In this document: positions 9,078-19,133 of the stretch, piece after piece
Numbering within the stretch: position 1 is the first letter of the stretch
How the letters are laid out: every line of letters begins with the position of its first letter
Assembly: GCF_000186865.1 (NCBI RefSeq)
Contig: NW_008705561.1
Span: forward strand, 311,711 to 375,710
Direction of reading: 5' to 3'
Origin: Aureococcus anophagefferens
Taxonomy: Eukaryota; Sar; Pelagophyceae; Pelagomonadales; Pelagomonadaceae
Length of the DNA stretch: 64,000 nt
The notes under the pieces: generated by a model
Databases searched by the model: none
What the model was told of the DNA's origin: nothing
What the model saw: the letters and a program-made list of their open reading frames with translations, nothing else
Translations under genes and position numbers: made by a program

Positions 9078-9932
9078 TTAGCCAAAGGGCACGACCCGGT
9101 CGTAGCCCAGCGCGCCGAGGAGCCCGCCGACGGGCCCGCCGCCGGGCCGCGCGCGCGCGCCGCAGAGGTGCGCGACGAAGCCCTTGGGGCCGCAGACGAG
9201 GACCAGCGTGCGCGGCGCCGACGCCGGCGGCAGGAACCGCGCGACCTGCGCCGCGTCGACGCGGCCGACGGCGTCGACGTCCGCGCGGCCGTCGGACTCG
9301 TCGACGACGTAGCGCACGGAGAAGCGGTCCGGGTGCGCCGCCGCGAGCGCGTCGAGCTCGGCGCGCAGCAGGATGTCCCCCGGCGTGCGGTTCGCGTAGA
9401 GGAGCGCGAACTTCGTCGCGTCGCCGTCGTCCCGGAGGCTCGCGCGCGCGATCTGCAGCATCGGCGTGATCCCCGTGCCGCCCGCGACCATGGCGACGCG
9501 GTCGGCGGCGTTCGCCGCGTAGGGCAGCGTCACGACGGGGCCGCTGAAGCGCATGGTCTGGCCCGGCTCGAGCCGCGCGAACCGCTCCGAGAAGTAGCCG
9601 TTCGCGTAGCGTTTCACGACCAGGTCGAAGTAGCCGACGTCGACGCCGTCGAGCGTCACGGGCGTGTACTCGCGGTACATGTTGCCCGCGTCGACGGCGA
9701 GGACGTGGCTCGCCACGGGCAGGCCCAGCGAGTGCGCCGGCGTCGGCAGCGCGAAGCGGTAGCGCGACGTGTCGGGGGTCAGCGGCGTCTTGGCGACGAG
9801 CGGGCAGACGAGCTGCCTGCCGGGCTGGAGAGCGCTGTGCAGCGGCGGCGCGTCGTCCCTGAAGTGGTAGGCCGCCGCGGCGGCTGCGACTCCGGCTGAG
9901 GCTGCGGCAGCCGCTGCGCGCGACGCGGCCAT
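9078..9932 (-). CDS. NADH-cytochrome b5 reductase-like flavoprotein
   Basis: Predicted 284 aa from the ATG at 9930-9932; the open frame upstream lacks an ATG. An alanine-rich N-terminal helix (residues 1-22) is a plausible membrane anchor. The FAD motif REYTPVT starts at R87, the GGTGITPM nucleotide-binding loop lies near residue 155 and CGPKGF near 254, in the usual order for the ferredoxin-reductase superfamily. The enzyme passes electrons from NADH to cytochrome b5 for lipid desaturation and related reactions. It is divergent from the LHC gene, 324 bp away. Confidence 0.85.
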   Translation of the reverse strand: MAASRAAAAAASAGVAAAAAAYHFRDDAPPLHSALQPGRQLVCPLVAKTPLTPDTSRYRFALPTPAHSLGLPVASHVLAVDAGNMYREYTPVTLDGVDVGYFDLVVKRYANGYFSERFARLEPGQTMRFSGPVVTLPYAANAADRVAMVAGGTGITPMLQIARASLRDDGDATKFALLYANRTPGDILLRAELDALAAAHPDRFSVRYVVDESDGRADVDAVGRVDAAQVARFLPPASAPRTLVLVCGPKGFVAHLCGARARPGGGPVGGLLGALGYDRVVPFG

Positions 9933-10256
9933 CGATCGGGCGGCCTCTCCGGCACGACCGACCTCGTCACCCAGTCCGCCCGATCCGCTGCTCAAGGTGC
10001 GATGGGGATCCAATTTCCGCGCGCGATGCGGCCCCGGCAGCGCCTACCCCACCCAAACCCGTTGCAACACGTCCGGCCATCGATGCTTAAGTCGGCGCCG
10101 GGCGCTGAAGCTTCGGGGCGTCCTGTGGTTCGCGCCCAGGACGACGCTCTCCCGAAACCCGCCATGGGCTCCAATTTCCGCGCGCCCCAGCCCTATCTCT
10201 CCCATCGATCGGCTCCCGGCCGCGCCCTGATGTGCTTCGCGCCGCAGGTCCCAAAA
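9933..10256. promoter_or_regulatory. Divergent intergenic region between CBR and LHC genes
   Basis: This 324-bp spacer separates two divergent start codons and must hold both promoters. The phrase TCCAATTTCCGCGCG occurs twice (about 10009-10023 and 10169-10183), each 3 bp after a GGGATCC or GGGCTCC-like hexamer, and CCATCGATCGG occurs at both ends. The CCAAT-containing duplicate is a candidate light-gene promoter element. No TATA box is evident. Confidence 0.4.
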
Positions 10257-10973
10257 ATGAAGCTCGTCCTCGCCCTCGCCGCCCTCGCGCCCGCCTCGGC
10301 CTTCGTGGCCCCGCAGGCCTCGGCGCCCGCGGCGGGCGCGCTCCGCGCGGACGCGAGCTCCATGGACGGCATCCTCGCGCCCGTGGGCTTCTTCGACCCG
10401 CTGGGCCTGTCCAAGTCGGCGTCCGAGGAGACGCTGAACTGGTACCGCGCGGCGGAGATCAAGCACGGCCGCGTGGCCATGGCGGCGTTCCTCGGCTGCG
10501 TCGTCACGGGCCTCGGCGGCCACTTCCCCGGCGCCATCGACCTCCAGGGCGACTCCTTCGCGTCCGTGGGCACGGGCCAGCTCCTCGAGTTCTGGGACAA
10601 GACGCCCGCGGCGGGCCGGCTGCAGATCATCTCGACGGTCGGCGCCATCGAGTACGTCTTCGAGTCGCAGCAGCCCCACTACCTCCGCGGCGGCACGCCC
10701 GGCGCCGTCCGCCTCACGCGCGGCGTCGCGCCGTGGCACGAGGAGGCCGGCGGCCCGGGCTACGACCCCATGGCCAAGTACGACGCCGCGACGCGGAAGA
10801 CGAAGCGGGACATGGAGCTCCAGAACGGGCGCCTCGCCATGCTCGGCATGGCCTCCTTCGTCGCCGCGTCGAAGATCCCCGGCTCCGTGCCCGTGCTCGC
10901 GGGCCTCGGCTTCGCGGGCGACTACGCGGGCGCGCTCCCGTCCAACCCCCTCCCCTCGAGCTTCTTCATGTAG
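10257..10973 (+). CDS. Fucoxanthin chlorophyll a/c-binding (LHC) protein
   Basis: Predicted 238 aa. The signal peptide MKLVLALAALAPASAFVAP carries the ASAF-type cleavage motif used for import into secondary plastids. Helix 1 contains EIKHGRVAMAAFLG and helix 3 contains MELQNGRLAMLGM, the paired chlorophyll-binding ExxxGR motifs of the LHC family. GFFDPLGLSKS precedes helix 1, as in other fucoxanthin LHCs. It binds chlorophyll and carotenoid in the thylakoid antenna. No intron is needed. Confidence 0.93.
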   Translation: MKLVLALAALAPASAFVAPQASAPAAGALRADASSMDGILAPVGFFDPLGLSKSASEETLNWYRAAEIKHGRVAMAAFLGCVVTGLGGHFPGAIDLQGDSFASVGTGQLLEFWDKTPAAGRLQIISTVGAIEYVFESQQPHYLRGGTPGAVRLTRGVAPWHEEAGGPGYDPMAKYDAATRKTKRDMELQNGRLAMLGMASFVAASKIPGSVPVLAGLGFAGDYAGALPSNPLPSSFFM

Positions 10974-11025
10974 GGCGGCGGTCGTGTAAGGCTCGCGCGG
11001 CTTACTTGGGGAGATATCGCGCGCC

Positions 11026-13755
11026 CTACTTGAGGGACCGGGACGCGATCTCGTACGTGTCCTTGGAGAGGCCCGCGGCGTCGCGGATGGCCTCGAGGCA
11101 GGCCTTCATCTTCGCCTGGCGCGGCGCGTCGAACTTGCGCCAGTTGCCGAAGGCGCCCGCGAGGCGCGCGGCGACCTGCGGGTTGAGCTTGTCCGTCGCG
11201 ATGACCTCGTCGCGGACGAAGTCGTAGCCGCCGCCGTCGGCCGCGTGGAACGCCGCGGGGTTCGCGCCCGCGAAGGTGTTGACGACGGACCGGTAGCGGT
11301 TCGGGTTCGTCCGCGTGAAGTCCGGATGGGCGACGAGCGCCCGCACCGTCGCGAGCGCGTCGTCCGCGTCCGCCGACGCCTGGAGCGCGAACCACTTGTT
11401 GACGACGAGGTCGGCCTTGGACGCCTTGGCGGTCGCGAAGAAGTCGCCGAGCACGCGGTCGCGCTCCGGCGACGCCGCGCCCGCGAGCGCGACGGCCGCC
11501 GCGAGGCGGTCCGTCATGCAGTCCGCGGCGTCGTAGTGCGCGGCCGCGCGAAACTCCTGGCCGTCCAACCGGCTCAGGATGCCGAGGCACGCGTTGCGCA
11601 GGCGCCGCCGGCCCACCTCCGCGGCGTCGACGGAGAAGGCCGCGTCGCTCGCCAGGGAGTCGTAGAGCGCGGCGAGCTCGGCCTCGAAGGCCGCGGCGAG
11701 CTGCCGCTTCACGGCCTTGAGCGCCGCGCAGAGCAGGCCCGGGTCGAAGCCGTCGTCGAGCTGCAAGCTCAGCTCCGAGAAGCCCGGCAGCGCCAGATTG
11801 AGCGCGCGGAGCGACGGGTCGCCCGCTTCGTCCTCCAGCGTCGCCCCAAAGGCCCGGGCCAGCGCGGCGAAGGACGCGTCCGCGGCCTCGGCGCCGGCGA
11901 AGGCGTCGAGCACGGCCGCGGCGCCGAGGCGCTGCGTCGCGTCCCACTTGTTCACGGGATCCGTGTCGTACGTCGCGAGGAAGAGGAGGTCCTCGGCCGT
12001 CTGGCCCTCGACGACCATGGTCACGGGCGCCGAGAAGTCGCGGTTCAGCGAGAGCACGTAGTCCGCCGCGCCCTCGTCGACGGCGCCGAAGGAGAAGGTC
12101 TGCGACGCCTCCGTGAGCTCGAACGTCGCCTCGGCGACGACGGCGCCCGCGGCCCGGTCCAGGAGCGCCGCGGCGATGGGCACGTGGAACGGCGCCTTGT
12201 CCTCCTGCCCCGGCGTGCCCTTGGTCGCCTGGGACAGCGCGACGGCGTAGGCGCCGTCGACGACGGTCCCCGGCGCCGCCGTGACCGTCGGCGTGCCCGC
12301 CTGCGTGTACCAGCGCTCGAACTGGGCCAAATCCCGGCCCGTCGCGTCGGCCATGGCCTGGCGGAAGTCGTCGCAGGTCACGGCCGAGCCGTCGTGGCGC
12401 GAAAAGTAGAGGTCCGCGCCCTTGCGGAAGCCGTCCCAGCCCAACAGCGTGCGGTACATGCGGATGACCTCGCTGCCCTTGTTGTAGACCGTGACCGTGT
12501 AGAAGTTGTCCATGGCGACGTAGGACTCCGGGCGGATCGGGTGCGCCATGGGCCCCGCGTCCTGGGCGAACTGGGCGCTGCGCATGACCCGGACGTCGTC
12601 GACGCGCTTCACGGCGCGCGACGTCATGTCCTCCGTAAAGTGCTGGTCGCGGAAGACCGTGAGCCCCTCCTTGAGCGTGAGCTGGAACCAGTCGCGGCAG
12701 GTCACGCGGTTCCCGGACCAGTTGTGGAAGTACTCGTGGGCGACGACGCCGAGCACGCGGTCGTAGTCGCCGTCCGTCGCCGTCTCCGGCGCGGCGAGGA
12801 CGCACGCCGTGTTGAAGACGTTGAGGCCCTTGTTCTCCATCGCGCCCATGTTGAAGTCGTTGACGGCGACGATGTGGTAGACGTCGAGGTCGTACTCGAG
12901 GCCGTAGACGTCCTCGTCCCACTTCATGGCCTTCTTGAGCGCCTCGAGGCTCCAGTCGAGCTGCCCCACGTTCTCGTGCTCCGACCAGACCCGCAGGTCG
13001 ATGGCCCGGCCGCTCTTCGTCGTGAAGGACCCCCGGATGCCGCCGAGGTCGCCGGCGACGAGCGCGAAGAGGTAGGACGGCTTCTTGAAGGGGTCCTCGA
13101 ACCGCGCCCAGTGGCGGCCGCCGTCCGCGTCGCCGCGCGCGACCTCGTTGCCGTTCGAGAGGAGCACGGGGTACTTGGCCTTGTCGGCCTCGACGCGGCA
13201 CGTGTAGCTCGCCATGCAGTCGGGCCGGTCGTAGAAGTAGGTGATGCGCCGGAAGCCCTCGGCCTCGCACTGCGTGCACAAATTGCCGCTCGACTCGTAG
13301 AGGCCGCTGAGCTGCGTGTTCTCCGCGGGCTTGATGCCGACGACGGTCGTGAGCGTGAAGGGCTGCGCCGGCGGCGCCGCGATGGTCAGCGTCTCGGCGC
13401 CGACCTCGTAGGCCGACGGCGCCAGGGGCGCCCCGTCGACGGCGACGCTCACGAGCCGCAGGTCCTCGCCGTCGAGCACGAGCGGGCCGCCGCCGGCCGG
13501 CGCGAGCGCGAGCGTCGACGTCACGAGCGTCTCCTCGGCGCCGACGTCGAAGTCCAGGTCCACGGACACGACGTCGTAGGGCAGCGCCGCGTAGTCCTTG
13601 CGGAACTTCTCCATGGGCGCCTCGGCGAGCGTCGAGTGGGCCAGCGACCCGCCGCGCAGGTGCTGAGGGCGGACGAGCACGCGCGGGCTGAGCAGCGACG
13701 TCGACACTCGCACGCAAGCGAGTGGGACGAGGCAGCGGCGGAGCGCCGTGAGCAT
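11026..13755 (-). CDS. M1-family aminopeptidase N (PepN type)
   Basis: Predicted 909 aa from the ATG at 13753-13755; about 40 upstream in-frame codons lack an ATG. The exopeptidase motif GAMEN lies at 304-308. The zinc site is HEYFH at 340-344 with the third ligand E363, exactly 18 residues after the motif. The length and C-terminal helical domain match the bacterial-type PepN subgroup. The N-terminal ~45 residues are basic and hydroxylated, suggesting organelle targeting. It removes N-terminal residues from peptides. It converges with the LHC gene, 52 bp away. Confidence 0.92.
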   Translation of the reverse strand: MLTALRRCLVPLACVRVSTSLLSPRVLVRPQHLRGGSLAHSTLAEAPMEKFRKDYAALPYDVVSVDLDFDVGAEETLVTSTLALAPAGGGPLVLDGEDLRLVSVAVDGAPLAPSAYEVGAETLTIAAPPAQPFTLTTVVGIKPAENTQLSGLYESSGNLCTQCEAEGFRRITYFYDRPDCMASYTCRVEADKAKYPVLLSNGNEVARGDADGGRHWARFEDPFKKPSYLFALVAGDLGGIRGSFTTKSGRAIDLRVWSEHENVGQLDWSLEALKKAMKWDEDVYGLEYDLDVYHIVAVNDFNMGAMENKGLNVFNTACVLAAPETATDGDYDRVLGVVAHEYFHNWSGNRVTCRDWFQLTLKEGLTVFRDQHFTEDMTSRAVKRVDDVRVMRSAQFAQDAGPMAHPIRPESYVAMDNFYTVTVYNKGSEVIRMYRTLLGWDGFRKGADLYFSRHDGSAVTCDDFRQAMADATGRDLAQFERWYTQAGTPTVTAAPGTVVDGAYAVALSQATKGTPGQEDKAPFHVPIAAALLDRAAGAVVAEATFELTEASQTFSFGAVDEGAADYVLSLNRDFSAPVTMVVEGQTAEDLLFLATYDTDPVNKWDATQRLGAAAVLDAFAGAEAADASFAALARAFGATLEDEAGDPSLRALNLALPGFSELSLQLDDGFDPGLLCAALKAVKRQLAAAFEAELAALYDSLASDAAFSVDAAEVGRRRLRNACLGILSRLDGQEFRAAAHYDAADCMTDRLAAAVALAGAASPERDRVLGDFFATAKASKADLVVNKWFALQASADADDALATVRALVAHPDFTRTNPNRYRSVVNTFAGANPAAFHAADGGGYDFVRDEVIATDKLNPQVAARLAGAFGNWRKFDAPRQAKMKACLEAIRDAAGLSKDTYEIASRSLK

Positions 13756-13908
13756 GTGTCGCCGGTGGAACGCGGACGGGAGCAAGGGACAGCGCTGATG
13801 GTGGACTCGATGGCTGCTCGATCTCAGCGCGCCCACCCCCGGGCGCGTCAGACGTTCAGTCGCACGACGGTTTGAGGACTCTTCCCCCTAGGCGTCGCGA
13901 CGGGTGTC

Positions 13909-14790
13909 ATGGATGCGGCCAAAGAGGAAGCGAATCGGAAATCACGCGAGTCAGATCAGAACGCCGTGTCCACGGCGCTTTTGTTCAAGCTCCGCAACAT
14001 GTCGGAGAGCTGCTTCGGCATCGTGCGCGCGTTCCTGCGCCAGGGCCACTCTTGCCCCGACACCGTCGTCGGGCGCGTGGATGCCGCGAAGAGCTTCCTA
14101 GCCGGACTCTCGATACTATTGGCCCTCCGCGGGCACAACGCGACCTTATCCGACGGTTCGGACTACTTCACGTTCTCGTCGGGCGACGCCGAAGACTATA
14201 AAGAGTCATTCATTGAGAGACTCCCGTCTTCCCTTTGTGCCTCTTTCGAGCCCTTCGATGCATTCTCCGATGTCCAGCTGGTGGTAATGACAGACAAGTC
14301 GAAAGTTGGGGACGCCGACGTTTCCGTGGTGATGGTTCCCGATGATATAATGGGTATGATGGGTGCTTCTTGGACGGAGCAGCTGGATTTTATGAGAAAG
14401 GTGACGCGTGCCAAGGCGTTGGAAGATGATGCTGTTATGGATTTCAAGGCTTCTTGCGCATCCGTATTCCTCGATGCCTCGAATTCCATTATCGAACATC
14501 ACCTCGAAGACTTCAAAGGCGACCATCGTCCAGACAAAACTGCCGCAGTTCCTGGCTCATCAGATCGGAGGCATTTGTGGAGGGCGTACGGCCTGGTTAG
14601 TCAGATTGAATTTAAGTGCAAACGCAGCGCCTTGGAAAAACTGGGAAGCGTCACGCAGAAACAAGCAACGAAGCTGGTTTCCGCCCAATCTGATGACGGC
14701 CGAAACGGTGCTAAATTCTATCCGTGGGTTTGGCCGAAGGCGCCACTGCCGCCCCGCAAGAAGGCGCGCCGCTCCAAATCGAAGAAATGA
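13909..14790 (+). CDS. Orphan nuclear-like protein with unusual codon use
   Basis: Predicted 293 aa with no family recognised. The C-terminus (PRKKARRSKSKK) is a strong nuclear-localisation-like stretch. Base composition is visibly less GC-rich than its neighbours, with many A/T third positions in the middle third. The N-terminal region is helical and contains a LSILLAL hydrophobic patch too short to be a membrane span. The composition suggests a recent acquisition, or a fast-evolving gene; neither can be settled from the sequence alone. Confidence 0.6.
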   Translation: MDAAKEEANRKSRESDQNAVSTALLFKLRNMSESCFGIVRAFLRQGHSCPDTVVGRVDAAKSFLAGLSILLALRGHNATLSDGSDYFTFSSGDAEDYKESFIERLPSSLCASFEPFDAFSDVQLVVMTDKSKVGDADVSVVMVPDDIMGMMGASWTEQLDFMRKVTRAKALEDDAVMDFKASCASVFLDASNSIIEHHLEDFKGDHRPDKTAAVPGSSDRRHLWRAYGLVSQIEFKCKRSALEKLGSVTQKQATKLVSAQSDDGRNGAKFYPWVWPKAPLPPRKKARRSKSKK

Positions 14791-14959
14791 GAGCCCGCAC
14801 CCAGCTTCCGCGCGTGCGAGCCCTCGAAATGAGAGTTCCCTTCCCGGCGCCTTCCCACCCCTCTTCTTTAATGACGCGCCACGGGAACTAGCGTCGGGAG
14901 ACCTCGCCCACGCCGTCCGCGGCGAAAGGAGCGCGCGGACGACCTTGAATCGCCTTACC

Positions 14960-16251
14960 CTAGAGGTCGTAGAGCTGGCCCTGGGCCTCGCCGAGGACGG
15001 CGGACGCGGAGCCGAAGAGGCCCTTGAGGACGTCGCCGAGCACGGTGACGGCGACGCGGGCGACCTCCGCGACCTCGAGCTCCGCCTGGACCTCGTCCTC
15101 GTTGGGGATGAAGAACTGGGGCGTCTCCTCGACGACGGGCACCTTGGTGACGAACTCCTGGACGGCGAAGCCGACGATGGCCAGCATGGCCGTGCGGCCG
15201 TGCGTGAGCTCCTGGCCGATGATCTCGCGCCGCGCGGCCTCGACGGCGGAGAGCGGCCGCGGCGCCGCGGGCGCGAGCGCCTCCTCGAGGGCCAGCGCGT
15301 CGAGCGCGTCCTGCGCGTCGGCGTCGAGGCGCTCGCGCAGCGTCTCCGCGAGGTCGAAGGCGAGGGACGACTCCCGGAGGTTCGCGGACGCGCCGTCGTC
15401 GGGCCAGAGGCCGAGCGGGTCGAAGCCCAGATCCCCCGGCGCGCGCACCGCGCCGACGCGCTCCGCCTCGCGGAGCCGCGAGCTCCCGGCGTACTCGAGG
15501 GCGCCCGCGCCGGCGACCACCGCGAGCCAGTAGGCCGCCGTGACCTTGCCGAGGCCGCCGTTGAGCAGCGACGGCGCGAGGCCGATGCCTGGGCAGGAAA
15601 AGGGTGATTCAACGTCGCTTCAACGTGAGCGATCCGCGCGCGCGCGTTCCAGAAAAAGCATCCACGCTTCGAGACCGTTCCGAGAGATGATCGCTCGTCC
15701 AAAAATCAGCCGAAACGAGTGGAAAACGGCCGAGATAGGAGCCTTTGAAGTTGGGAATTTCGCACCCTTTTCCCGCCCCGGCCGATGCCCGCCGCGTCCG
15801 GCGCGACGAGCTCGCTCGGCAGCGCGAAGCGCTCGCTCAGGCGGCCGTCGAAGAGCTCGGACACGGGCCAGCCCACGGCCGCGAGCATGGCCACGCGGCC
15901 GTGCTTGAGCTCCGCCTCGCGGTACGCGTACAAGCGGTCGTCGCGCTCCTGCGGTGACTCGCCCTCGTTGAGGCCCCAGCCGACCTCGGCCCAGCCCAGC
16001 GGGTCGAAGCCGAAGTCGCCGGCGGTGAGGGCGAAGGCGTACTCGGCCCGCTTCAGCTCGTCGAGCCCCGCGGGCCGCTCGCACCAGGGCAGGGCCTCGC
16101 TCATCTCCCGGTCCACCGTCGTCGTGGCGCGGGCCGCCGTCCGCCGCGGCGCGGCGGCGCGCAGCGCGCAGGGCTTCGTGGCTTGCAGCGCACAGGCGCT
16201 GGCGGCCAGCGCGACGACGAGCATCGCGGGCGAGAGCTTGCACGCGGTCAT
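14960..16251 (-). CDS. LHC-type chlorophyll a/c-binding protein split by an introner
   Basis: Exon 1 is 15789-16251 and exon 2 is 14960-15588; the 200-nt intron is introner A1. Joining gives DAAGIGLAPSLLNGG in frame (363 aa). Exon 1 starts with a secretory/plastid leader (MTACKLSPAMLVVALAASACA) and has FGFDPLGWAEVG and ELKHGRVAMLA. Exon 2 has a second GDLGFDPLGLWPDD and ELTHGRTAMLA, so the protein carries two LHC-like N-terminal motifs and is longer than a standard ~200-aa antenna protein. It is probably a thylakoid antenna or stress-type LHC with extra length. Confidence 0.85.
15589..15780. mobile_element. Introner element A1 (192 bp) inside LHC gene
   Basis: The 8-bp TSD GCATCGGC (coding strand) lies at 15781-15788 and 15581-15588. 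The ends are imperfect inverted repeats (CGGGGCGGGAAAAGGG against CTGGGCAGGAAAAGGG). The intron runs from the GC that opens the upstream TSD copy to the AG that closes the element, so removal restores the original reading frame. It is 192 bp, exactly the size of introner A2, but sits in the opposite orientation relative to its host gene. Confidence 0.9.
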
Positions 16252-16369
16252 GGTCGCAGTCGAGATCTCTGCCGTGGTTTGCTGCCGGCCGCGTCAGGAT
16301 GCCTCCGATCGTTGAACGTTGCAGACTCGTTGCCGTCAACTCGGCTTCAAGGGCGCCCCAGAAGCGACA

Positions 16370-18037
16370 TCACACCCCCATGTTTAAAAGCGTCGCGAAG
16401 GTGGCGGAGAACGGCGGCGCGTCGAGGGGCTCCCCCGGCGCCTCCGTCGCCGCCCGCTTCGCGAAGCGCGGCGCCGCGAGGCCGCCGCCGCCCGCGGGCT
16501 CGAGGCGGACGACGGCGCGCGGCCCCTCGTGGCGCGGGAGCCGCACGCGGGCGGGCCGCGCGCCCGCGTTGACGACGAGCACGGCCACGATGCCCCTTCG
16601 TGTGCCCGCGTGCGCGTAGACCGACACCCCCGGCGGCGCGGGTCCGCAGGACGCGCGCAGCACGTCCGCGCCAAAGAGCGCCGAGAATGTCTCCGCGACG
16701 TCGAAGGACGGCGTCGGCGCGTAGGTCCGCCTGGGCAGGAAACAAAATATTCAACATGACTTCAATCGACATCGATTTGGCAGAGATAGAGAGGTTTGAA
16801 GTTCTGCTAGACGGGTCCAGCTCACTGGTTGTTTCCGGCACAGAGGTCCGCGAGTCCAGCAGGCCGTAGACGCCGCCCGCGAGGGTCTGCCGCGCGAGAA
16901 GCCCCACGCCCGCGGCCGCGGCCCGGCCGAGGAGGTCCGCGTACCTACGAGCCGGGGTCGAGCGGCGATCGTACGACGGACGCCGCGCCGCGTGCCAGAG
17001 CGCGCCCGCGACCGCGTCCGCGGCGCCGAAGCCGCTGCCCTCGGGCGCGTGCGTGCACGGCGCGACCGCGACCGCCCAGGGCGCGGGCTTGCCGAGGCGC
17101 CGCGCGAGGGCCGCGTAGCGCGCCGCGACGGCGTCGAAGCGCGCGCCGTGGCCCGCGTCGACGACCCCCGCTGCGACGTCCGCGCGCGCGGCGCCGTAGG
17201 CCGCGCAGCCCTCGTGCTTGCGCTTCCGCGGCAGGAACTCCGACGACGCGTAGTAGGAGAACGCGACGCGGTCGACGTCGCCGCGCGTCGCCGCGTAGGC
17301 CTCGTCGGTCCAGGCCGCGTCCTCGTCGGCATCCTGGTTGAGCACGCCGACGACGGTGCCCGCGAAGGACCGCCGGAGGGACCGGAAGTCCGCCGCGAGG
17401 CTCGCGGCCGTCGGCGCCTCTTTCAGCTTGCTCTTCGACGCCGACGGCCGCCGGTGGAGCTCCTCGAAGAGCAGGACGGCGCGCGTCTCCGCGGGCAACG
17501 ACGCCGCGGCCGCGCCGTCGAAGACGCCCGCGCCGTCGCGGATCGTCGGGTTGAGGTGCCAGGCGAGGTCCGTCCCCGTGGCCTCGGCGAACGCGCCGAG
17601 CGCCGCGAAATTGCGCGCCGACGCCGTGCCGGCGTAGCGCCTACCGTTGCACGACGGTACGTTCTTAAAATCGCTCGCCACGGGACGCCGGCGTAGCGCT
17701 TGCGCGCGCAGTAGGGGCTCGCGTAGCCGTCGCGGCCGACGACGCCGACGCAGTTCGACCGGCCGCCCGTGACGACGAGCAGCGCCGGCGCGAGGCGCCG
17801 CGCGAGCGCGACGAGGCGCGGGTGCGTGAGGTTGAGCAGGCCCGCGCCCCGCGGGTCCGAGAACTGGGACTTGGACGCGGCGCCGTCGAGCGCCAGGGAG
17901 CTCGGGTCGAGGACGGCGCTGACGTAGCGCGCGTCGACCGTGAGGTTCGTGCGCGCAAAGTCGCAGACGACCTCCGGCGCCGGCGGCGCGGCGGCCGCCA
18001 GCGCGACGCACAGGGCGAGCCTCATGCGTCGCCTCAT
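16370..18037 (-). CDS. GH79 heparanase-like glycoside hydrolase, three exons
   Basis: The exons are 17700-18037, 16852-17640 and 16370-16730 (495 aa). The signal peptide is RLALCVALAAAAPPAP. The core contains LLVVTGGRSNCVGVVGRDGY, a DVDRVAFSYYAS strand and, across the second intron, the VRQTL-like segment QTLAGGVYGLLDSRTYAPTPSFDVAETFSALFG split over two exons, matching the heparanase C-terminal region. GH79 enzymes cleave beta-glucuronides in proteoglycan- or arabinogalactan-type glycans. Both introns carry 8-bp TSDs (GCGCTACG and GCGGACCT) and use GC-AG sites. Confidence 0.82.
16731..16843. mobile_element. Introner element B3 (113 bp, internally deleted) inside GH79 gene
   Basis: The TSD GCGGACCT lies at 16844-16851 and 16723-16730. 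The outer parts match introners B1/B2 (AACTTCAAACCTCTCTATCTC on the coding strand is a near match to B2), but about 90 bp of the B2 middle is missing between the GTCGATT and GAAGTC motifs. The right end (CCTGCCCAG) matches family A rather than B. The intron is GC-AG and 121 nt long. Confidence 0.82.
17641..17691. mobile_element. Short introner-like element C1 (51 bp) inside GH79 gene
   Basis: The TSD GCGCTACG lies at 17692-17699 and 17633-17640. The 59-nt intron again starts with GC from the TSD and ends in an element-derived TAG. Its sequence (coding strand GGCGTCCCGTGGCGAGCG then a TTTTA run) resembles the short introns of the sorting nexin and MYND genes. Inverted repeats are not obvious at the ends, so the mechanism is less certain than for families A and B. 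Confidence 0.6.
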
Positions 18038-18173
18038 GGCACACTGGGCAGCCGCTCCTGCAGGAATTCCATAAGCCTCACTTTCTGGCCGATGGTGAAG
18101 CTTCGTGATGGTTTCGTGATGGGATGGTGACTTTCGGCAGCCCTGACTTCGACGGCGCGCTGCCGCCCTAGCC

Positions 18174-19020
18174 ATGTCCCAGCGGCGCTGGCGGCCGCCG
18201 AAGCAGGGCTGGAACGACGACTTTACGGGCACGAGCGCGCGCGCTCAAAGCGCCCCGCGGCCCCGTCGACGAGGAGCTGCTGGCGCTGCAGGCCGCGTGG
18301 GCGCCCGGGCGGCCGCGGCGCCGCAAGCCGGAGCTCGGCGCGGCGCTCGCGACCTACGACGCGGACCTCGTCTGGCGCGCGGACGATCGCCGCTCCGACG
18401 TCCGGAGCGGCGGCCTCAACTACGACGCGCCGATCATGCTCGAGGGCCTCCGGCGCTACGAGCGCCGGGGCGCGCGGCCGCGGTCGCCCGGCGGCGACGG
18501 CGGCGGCGACGACGACGCGTGCTTCGCCTATTTCGAGAAGAAGTGGGACTACATCTACGCCTTCGTCGACCGCGAGAAGGCGCGGGAGCGGCGCGAGGCG
18601 ATCGACCGCGCGCGGCGCGCGGCGCGCGGCGCCGCGGCCGCCGCCGACGACGACTTCGGCGCGCCCTTCGCCGGCGAGCGCCCCGCGGACGACGAGGACC
18701 GCCTCGCCGTCGCGAGCCTGCCGGACGCGCCGCGCGCGCCGCGAAACGCGACGACGTGGGCGGCGCTCGAGGCGAAGCTCGCCGCGGGCGCGGCGGTGGC
18801 CGTCGCCGACGTGCCCTGGCCCCTCGCCACGGACCGCATCGTCGACGCGCGGGCGCCCGCGGCCGCGCGCAAGGACCAGTGGCGCGCGGCGCTGCGGCGC
18901 TTCCACCCGGACAAGTTCCAGCGCGTCCTCGCCGCCGCGGCGCCCGGCGACCGGAGCCGCATCCTCGAGCGGTGCAAGGCCGTCACGCGCCGCATCATCG
19001 ACGAGAAGGCGCTGCTCTAG
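18174..19020 (+). CDS. NFKBIL1-like protein with degenerate J-like domain (apparent frameshift)
   Basis: The ATG at 18174 opens MSQRRWRPPKQGWNDDFTG in one frame. From about 18240 the coding continues one frame over (LKAPRGPVDEELLALQ) to the stop at 19018-19020. The switch lies in a GC dinucleotide run (18232-18244); removing one base joins the parts, and no intron fits. The C-terminal WRAALRRFHPDKFQ segment is the J-like WHPDKF signature of NF-kappa-B-inhibitor-like 1 proteins, preceded by VADVPWP. About 281 aa if repaired. Either an assembly error or a broken gene. Confidence 0.6.
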
Positions 19021-19028
19021 GCCCGGCG

Positions 19029-19102
19029 TTAGAACTTGAGGGGCGACGGCGGCGCGTCCTTCGAGCGCTCGAAGAGGCGCGTGAACTCGAAGCGGCGCTT
19101 CC

Positions 19103-19133
<31 letters not shown>

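Noticed and set aside
15620..16339. Reading straight through introner A1 as coding
   Set aside because: The TSDs, inverted ends and the exact frame restoration after splicing show that it is an intron.
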